From Tretioscincus oriximinensis (lineage: Eukaryota; Chordata; Lepidosauria; Squamata; Gymnophthalmidae), in the NCBI GenBank assembly GCA_022410635.1, contig JAJVDF010000137.1:839803-903802 (forward strand): DNA of 64,000 nucleotides, in the 5' to 3' direction. The notes beneath the pieces are model-generated. The model was not told the origin of the DNA and searched no databases. It saw only the letters and a list, made by a program, of their open reading frames with translations. Shown in pieces: positions 45,401-54,400 of this stretch (positions are counted from its first letter, which is position 1; each line of letters begins with the position of its first letter). The position numbers and the translations under genes are program-made.

Positions 45401-48400
45401 TTGTATGTTCAGCTTGAGAATTCCAGAGAAATAAAATTTTAGTTTGAGTCCAGGAGGCCTCATAGCACCTTAGAAACCAACAAGAAAAGCACATCCTGCC
45501 AATATTTTTCTTGCTACTCTCTAAGGTGCTACAAGACTCCTTGGCTAGATTTTCAGAGAATTTTAGGTGATCCCTTTTAACAGGTTGAGTTGTAAAAACC
45601 TGCAGCCATCATCTTTGCCAGCCCGCCTCTTCCTTCGTTGCAAGAAGGAAATGTTTTTACCAACAGCATGTTTAACTTCCATTTCTTTGACGCCTCCTGA
45701 GAGGACTTAAGTGAGGGGCCGAAACCTAGCAAATTGCACACTTGCGCCACGAGATGGTGCTGAATTACACGTTCTCCGTCGGCATTCCTGACAGCTCCCT
45801 CATGAGTGGGTAATCCAAAGCAGTTCCGCCTCCCCTCTCCAAACACACGCACACACCTTTAACAAATGCAGTTTAAAGAGACAACTGTAGTGGAAACAGA
45901 TGCTTCCTAACACTGGAGGAATATGAAATTCCAAGATGACGCTGATAAGCATGTAGATTTCCCTGGCCTTGATTTAACTGTGGTTTTATCCAACTGTTCC
46001 TCTTTGGTCGTAAAATGTAAAAGAGCCCAGGAATAAAGCTAAAATGGGATATTTAATGAAAGCCACATTATTTAAATAGATGTAAGCAAACAGTATAGAA
46101 ATAGATTTTATCCTTTTCTTGAAATGTATCTTTGTTGCTTCCATATTTATAGAAAGCTTTTTACTAGCACCTTGCCTTTTTCCAGAAACGACACTGCATC
46201 AGAATGTGCATTTCTTTTTTAAAAAGGCGATCACTACAAAGCTACTTGACATAATTTGCATGGCTTCAAAATGGTTACAAACCCAGTGCATGACTTTGCA
46301 AATTAAAAGCCATTGCAGCAGTTCCAGATGTTTTCCAATGAAATAGGGACTGGGCCTAGTTTCCCTCAAAGGCTCCTTAGAACCTTTTTTTAACCTACAA
46401 TGGAATAGTCTAAGGCTTGGTTCTCTGCTGGTCTTCCTTTTCCACACCCAGGGGAACCCTGCCCCCTGCTTAGGTGTCTCTGACCACATTGGATGCACCC
46501 ATAGCTCAGCCTAGGTAACCAATAAGGCACCTAGGTTGAGATACCGTATTAACCGCTCTAGCAGTGATCCAAGAGTATCTCGAATGGAACAGGAAAGTGT
46601 GTGGATTTAGCAGGAAGACCCATTTGGTGGTGCACTGAGTGTTCTCCAAGAAACCCAAGTCCTAGCTATCGGAGAACCTGGCAGGTGGTCTCCAGAATTG
46701 CATCAGCACTAGAACCCACACGGGGCTGCCTTGGGACAGTCGTCTGAATGCAGAGTGCTTGTTCCAGGACCATGGGGCTGATCCTGCTGCCAGAATTGCT
46801 CCAGCTTTCAGCTAAGTGGTTGAGAGAGCCTAGGAATGTGGGAAGCCGCATAGGAATGCTCCAGCCAACTGTTAATTTAAGGAGATGGCTAGCTTGCAGA
46901 CATGACTTCTTGCACGCCGCCCTTGACCAGGTCATGTTCTTCTCTTTCAGGAAGTGAGCACAAAGACGGTCTCTTTATGGTCCTATATTAATAGCCAGCT
47001 GGATGAATTCAGCAACCCCTTCTATGTAAATTACGAGAACCATGTCCTGTACCCAGTTGCTAGCCTAAGCCATTTGGAACTGTGGGTAAACTACTACGTG
47101 CGATGGAATCCGCGAATGAGGCCACAGGTATGCTGCTCGCGTCTCTGTACTCACTCTTGGCTCTAGTCTTTTCCCTTTGAACACAGGGCGAAAGGGAGCG
47201 CCTGACTTGCTCATCTGTCCCAGTGGTTTCACGTTTTTGGTGTGATGGCAGCTAAATCAATTAGTCAGAAGCTCTGGAATTCTGACTTGCCAAGCAGTTT
47301 GGTTTATAACCTTTGTGGCCCATCCTTCCCATAACAGGCAAAGCACATTTAAAGCATAGTCCCTCCAACCTCTCTCCCACTTGCTGGAACTGCATTCAGG
47401 AGAATGAAGGACCAAAGGCCCAGGGGAAGAGGGGCCCTTTAATCGGGCACCAAAATCCATATAAAAATTGCCCCTACCTCTGCTGCATGACTGTTTCAGT
47501 GCCGGGGCCCAGATCAGAGAAGGTCCCCTTGAATATTGCTGTCCGCTGCACCTAGCTTTGCGATCTTAAAGCACAGGAGGTCTCTATGGGAAAAGGGGCG
47601 CCATAAAATGAACTGCGGGTACTGCCTTCATCCTTTCTAATCTCAGAGCCAGTCTGGTTTAGTGGTTACGAGTGTCAGACTCTTTATCCTGGTTCAATTC
47701 TGCCCTCATTCTCCACAAAAGCCAGCTGGGTTCCTTGGGCTAGTCATAGGTCTTCAGAGCTCTCTCAAGTGTCACAAGGAGTCTTTTGTGAAGAGAAGAA
47801 CAGAAGGCTATTGCAAGCTTCTCTGATTACTTTAAGGTTGAGAAAAGTGGGGTATAAAAACTGAATCCTCCTCCTCCTCCTCTGGGTGGCCAACCAAAGG
47901 GTGGGGTAGATTGCTTTTGTTGTTTTCTCCACAACAGACACTTTGGGAAGTAGGCGTGGCAGAGAGCATTCTAAAGAACTATGGGCCCAAGGACACCCAN
48001 CTGGCTTCATGGAGGAGGTTGGAATCGAACTGGGAGGCTACAGATTAGAATCCAAACTGGCTCGTAGGCCTCTATCAGGTCTCCCTTCAGTCTTCTCTTT
48101 TGCAGACCAAACTTTCCTCAATCCTTTCTGTAGCCCTCAAGGAGGCTTAGTGCAGGAAGGGTCAATATGTACCCACAAAGCCTCCACCCAGGAATGCCTG
48201 GGGTCCTTGCAGCATTGCCTGTGTCTGATAAAAGGCCCCTCCTTCCCCGCGTGTTGCGTAGCCTCTGCAGGTGATGGGTTTTAAAGCTTGAAGGAATCCA
48301 GGGGCACAAAAGCTGCATAATCACTAATTGCCTCTCAGGACCTATANGAGAGTCTCGTTCTATCGCTCGCCTGGATTATTTTATATTTTTCTGCTGACTC

Positions 48401-51400
48401 TTCTTTTCCTTCCTTTCTCATTTACGACTGCTAGTAAAGGTGCCTTCTGTGATTATTTTTCAGAGGGTTCCCACCCCCCTTTCCTCAGGGTACAAAAACG
48501 CAAAATTGCAGGATGCTTGCATGGCTGATTAGAGAAGATTTTTCCAAACGGCTCCAGTCGCCAGAGAGGGTGGCAGATCTGAAGGCAGAGATTATGCCAA
48601 GACTGTGTCACGTCTCAAGGCACGTGGGTGCCTGGCGCTTTCTCCCTTTGCTTGGGTAATTAACACTGAAGGGCGTCGTACAGCTTTTTATTTATTTTTA
48701 CTTCTCTCCCGCCCTATACCCGAAGGTTTCAGGGGAGCCAATCAAAGGGTGGCACGTACAGCTTTCATTGCTTTCTCCACAACAGACACCCTGTGAAGTA
48801 GGCAGGAATGAGAGAGTTCTAAAGACATGTGATTGGTTCAAGCTTACCCAGTTGGCTTTGTGGAGGAGTCTGGAATCAAACAGGGAGATTACCAAATAAG
48901 AGTCCAAACACTCCAAACATTACACCAAATAGATGACTTATTATTATTATAATAACAACAACAACTCTTATCAAGAAACACAAAAGCAAAATTCAATGGG
49001 GAAAGAGTTTTCTGAATGCAGAGTGATCCTTTCAGAAAAATTTTACTTGTGTCACAAGCATTGCGTTCTAACTGGATGGACCATAGTGGTTAAGCGTGAA
49101 ATTACAAGTTACGTTTAAAATGGCAACTATCTAATCAATGAAGTATTAGAATTACCCTTAGGCTCATAAAGCTGGAGAGCCCAGCAAGGGGGGTCTCGTA
49201 GCCCTTTGGAGACTGAACAAGGAAAAAGTGGGCAAGGGCTTTCATAAAGTCTTCCTTCTTCAGATACCTAGGAACAGGCATGCTCGTAACTCTCTTTTGA
49301 ACTTGCTCCAGTTTATCAATGTTCTTTTTAAATTGGGCGCCCAGAATTGAACACAGGGCTCCATGTGTGGTCTGACCAAAGTACTGTAGAGAGGAATAAT
49401 TATTTCATACCCCTCTTAATACACCCCAGGATTGTCTTTGCCTTCTTTGCAGCTGCTTTACCCTGTTGTCTCATGTTCAGTCTGGACCGATACACCCAGA
49501 TCCTTTTCACATGTGCTGATGCCCAAACATGTTCCTCCCATTCTGTACGTCCTATTTCCATTTTTCTTGCCCAGATCTAGGACCTTGCATGTCTCCCTGT
49601 CAAATACCATCCTGCTAGTTCTTGCCCTGTTAGTTTTGCCTTTGTCCTCTGCTTGAGAGTGGACAGGTGCAATTGGCGGGCCTCTGGATGAGGCAGCATG
49701 CTGGTAGGATGGGCTGTGGTCCCATTCAGCAGGACTATTCTTATATTCTTCTGTTCTGACATCAGTGGGGCCCTGTGCATGTTCCATTCTTTACCAATGA
49801 CAGTCTGAGTGGGTTAGAAGAGTTCGCCATCCACAGAGGCCAAACTAGGTGAGCTGGAATACTTGTACAGTGACCCATTTAGGCACATTTTTAACATCCC
49901 ATCGCCATCCCACACCTGTGCATTCTCAACTCTCATAATTATCCTTCTTTCCAAACCTACAGCTTACAAATGGCCTCAGCCAGCTTCCTAGTAGTTCTGT
50001 GCTTTCATCCTCTTTTCCTGGGGCTTTTCCTCTTGTCTCTAAAATTTAAATGTTTCTTTCCCTTCCCGGAATGAAAGCGGGACTTGCTTTGATGCCCAGG
50101 AGCCCATTTATTCTTTTGTTGTGCCTCCCCATCTCTCTCTTTGTTCCAACGGAGGTCCCTTCAGCGTGACGTCTCTGGCCCATTTGATCTAATTTTGGCA
50201 CTCACTTTTTTATGGAAGGTTCCGCTGGCATCCCTCTACGTTCCAGAAACACACCTTTTGTCACAGCGGCTTGAAAGCTACTCCATTTCTCATTGGCTTA
50301 CTTTGATCCTCAGTTGAGCGGTCGAGAGCTTTTTGAATGATGAACAAAAGCGATGCCCTCTCTGAGCCATTGAAGGAATAGGTGTATTGAATCCTGACTT
50401 GGCACAGTAGCAGCTGCCATTTCCCCTGGCATCTGACTCCTTGCCCCAGGTCACTGCCTAAAGGTTCCTAAATGACAGTGATACCAAGAAAGAGGATTTT
50501 GGAATGAGCCCAGAATCACGTCCTGCCTCACACACAATGATCCCGAAGAGGTGCAAGGTAAACTGAAACTGGCTTTACTCCAGCTATACATGCATTGGTA
50601 CCCTAGAATCTGAAAAAGGAGACATGTCTATGAATGCTCTACCTTTCTCCTGTGCTACAAGCCCCCTTGCTGGACTTTCAGCTATGGAAAACTAACAGAA
50701 GAGCCCTGGCAACACAACTGAGAGGATCTTGCGTCATACAGGAAAATGGTACTCATACCTCACAAGCTCATAGAAAATAGAAGGAACTCCCATGGGTAAT
50801 AATGAGAAGGTGAGGTCTGTTGAACAGAAACAGAGATGGACGTGAATAAGTTTGGATCAGTTGTCAGCTACAACTGTGTGTGGAATTTCCATCTTATTTA
50901 TAGCTTTCCCTAGAGCAGCTAGACCCTGCGTATTGCCTCATTACATGACCTTTCTCAGTTGCTCAGATTAACCATTTTGTGTGTGCTTGTTTCTTTTTCA
51001 TTTGAGCTGCAAAATCTTCAATATTAACCTCTCTCCTTCCTCAGCTATGCAAAGCTGGATATAGATGATGTTAGCAGGAAGTGCAGTAGGGAGATGAGAC
51101 AGCAATAAAATTTGAATTCTTGCATTTTCCTACCTTGCAGTGGGGTGGTGATCAGGGTCCNTATAATGGGTACAGTTCCTTTGTGTTAGCAGTTCTTTTG
51201 GCCACTGGGAGAGGTGGCAGGTCTTTATCTCATTCTTTGGCTGTTTGTTCACGTTCAGGACCAGATCTGTTTTAGTACATATAAATTCAATTGATCCGAA
51301 TTAGCTGTTGCAAAGTGTGTCTGCATTAAGCAGGTTGGAGTCCAAATTGCTTAGAAATAATCAAATCCTAGAGTTGTAAGTCTAGGGTCATGAAGTCCAA

Positions 51401-54400
51401 CCCTCCACTCAATGCAGGATTAACTAAACCACCCCAGGCAGGTGGCTGCCCAGCCTCTGTTGGAAGACTTCCAGCGTAGAATCAGCAGGGGTCTGCCCGT
51501 TTTCTAGCCATGTGGATCCCTGAATCTGGATGTCTGTCGCACCTGTGTGCAAATATTTGTGTATCTGGGCAAGGAGGCAGCAGCGCCCTTGTGCCACAAA
51601 ACTAGGGACAGGATCAGAAAAGGATTGCAAAAGCCTTTTTATTCTAGAACTGCCTTTCTCTCGTGTGATAAAATCATTTTGAAAGAAAACAAAAGAGGAG
51701 GATTTTTACATTTGTTGCTGAACAGTTTTCATCTGAATGGGCGTCCTTGAGCTAATAAGAGAGATTGCGGGGAATTTAGAGCCGGCAACTCAGCAGAGAA
51801 GAGCTATTATACCCCCTTTCATGCTTATCCTTGTTGCTACAGAGAAGTCTGTTATCTTGATGCACTTCACAACCCACAAAGCGTGGAGGAAGGAGAGGCC
51901 CGGTTTCCGTCTACTCATTTCCCACATTCAACAAGGGGGCTTGGAAGATGCTGCAAACTCACAGCCATGTTCCCTTCAAAGCCTCTGGGGGGGAAGGCTG
52001 CCGGTTGCCTCACAGCCAACGTGGAATAGCCGGCCAGCATTTGGACACAGCAGTCAGTTGTCCCACCTGCACTAGATTGACAGGCAAGCAGGCTAATTCC
52101 CACCTGGAGGCTCCCTTCGAATCATGTGGCTTAGCAACTTCACCTCTACGTTGTGGTATGAATTGTCGTAATATGTTCTAACCTGCTTCGTGCAAATGTG
52201 ATTTCATGGCAGCTTGATGTATAGTGGTGAGAGTGCTGGACCCTTGCCTGGAAACCTCCCAATTCGATTCTACATCGAATCCAAATGGGTGACCCCAAGC
52301 CAGGCACAGCACTTTAGAACTCTCTCAGCCCCATAGACTTCACAGGGTGCATGTTGTGCAGAAAGCAACAAAAACAATACGCACCACCCTTTCGTGAAAA
52401 TGGTGTTACATATGTCACTATTGTTGTTTGTTATTGTCATTGTTGTTATCATTAAGAACATAAGAAGAGCCTTACTGGATCGGGCCAGAGCCCATCTAGT
52501 CCAGCATTCTGTGTCTCACAGAGGCCCACCAGATGCACCTGGGCAGCCTGAACAGAGGAAAGCAAAATATGCACCTGTTCATGACTCCCTGCAAATGGTA
52601 TTTCAGGAGTCCTGCCTGTTGCTCCATCCCAGAGGCAACATCCAGACATCCATCCTAGTACCCATTTATACCCTTGGTGTCCATAAACCTATCTAGTCCT
52701 GACTTGAAACTATCCAAGCTGTTAGCTACCACTACCTCTTCAGGAAGTAAATTCCACAGGCCGATGACCCTCTGGCTGAAAAAATACTTTCCTTTGTCTG
52801 TTCTCACTTTTCTACCCAATGGTTTTAAGGAGGGCATCCTGGTCCTTGTGTTCTTTGATAGAGAAAACATTTTTTTTCTCTATTNACCCTGTCCATCCCA
52901 TGCATGATTTTGTACACTTCAATCAGATCACCTCTCAGATGTCGCCTTTCGAGGCTGAAGAGGCCCAGACGTTGCAGCCTTGCTTCGTAAGGGAGGTGCT
53001 CCAGACCCTTGATCATTCTTGTTGCCCTTTTCTGCACATTCTCTAGTTCCAAAATATCCCTCTTGAGATGTGGTGACCAGAACCGAACACAGTATTCCAA
53101 ATGTGGCCTCACCACAGATTTATAAAGAGGCAAACATTATCCCCAATATGGAATTTGCCTTTTTTGTTCCTGCTGCACTGGGTTGACATCTTCATCGATT
53201 TGTCCACCAACACCCCACGATCCTTTTCTTGCTTGGTCACAGAAAGCTTAGTTCCCATCAGGTGGCAGGAGTAGTTGGGGTTCTTTGCCCCAATGTGCAG
53301 GATTTTGCACTTGCTTCAATTGAAGTGCATTTGCCACTTTGATGCCCACTCACCCAATTTCAATAGATCACTCTGGAGCTCCTTGGAATCATTTTCAGTT
53401 TTCACCACCTTCAACAGTTTGGTGTCGTTAGCAAACTTGGCAACTTCACTATTTACCTCGGCATCCAGAGCGTTTATATATTGAAAAGCAAAGATACTGG
53501 GGTACAGACCCCTGGGGTGCCACACTTCTTACCTCTTTCCACTCAGAGAACTATCCATTTATTACTCCCCTCTGCTTTCTATCTTTTAGCCAGTTTCCAA
53601 TTCAGGACAAAGTCTGTCCTCTTATACTATGAGTGTGGAGCTTTTGATGAGGGACTTTATCAAAAGGCCTTCTGAAAATCTAAATAAACAACATCAACTG
53701 GATCCGCTTTATCTACATGTTTGTTAACACTCTCAAAGAATTCTAGCAAATTGGAAAGGCATGATTTACCTTTGCAGAAGCCTTGCTGAGTTTCATTCAG
53801 AAATGCNTGCTTCTCCATGTGTTTAGTAATTGTGTCCTTAATTATGGTTTCCTGGAACTGACGTTAAACTGACGGGTCTATAATTTCCGGGATCACCCTG
53901 TGATCCTTTTTTGAAGATTGGTGTTACGTTAGCTACCCTCCAATCTACTGGTACTGTGCCTGATCTAAAGGGAAGATTAAATATTTTGGCCAGAAGTTNA
54001 GCAATTTCACATTTGATATCTTTAAGAATTCTTGGGTGAATGCCATCTGGCCCTGGGGATTTATTAATGTTCAGCTTATTAGGACTAGCAAGGACCTCCT
54101 CCCTTGTTACCTCTATCCAGCTTAATTCCCCTGGTGTTCTTACTGAGAAGACTAAATCTGTTGGGGGTAAATTCCCTCTGTCTTCTTCAGTGAAAACTGA
54201 AGCAAAAAAATCATTTTACCTCTCTGCAATCTCCACGTCCTCCTTGATTATGCCCTTTTCTCTATTGCTATCTAGTGGCCCGACTGCTTTCCTGGTAGGA
54301 TTCTTATTTCTGATGTCATTATCAGAAATGACAGAAATAAAGATATTTCATTATCATTATTAATCTAGTTCAACCTAATCCGAATTTATTTCTAGTCCAG

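Noticed and set aside
52454..54368. Possible functional reverse transcriptase gene
   Set aside because: The CR1 frames are broken by shifts and N, and the catalytic box reads FANDT; it is a dead, 5'-truncated copy.
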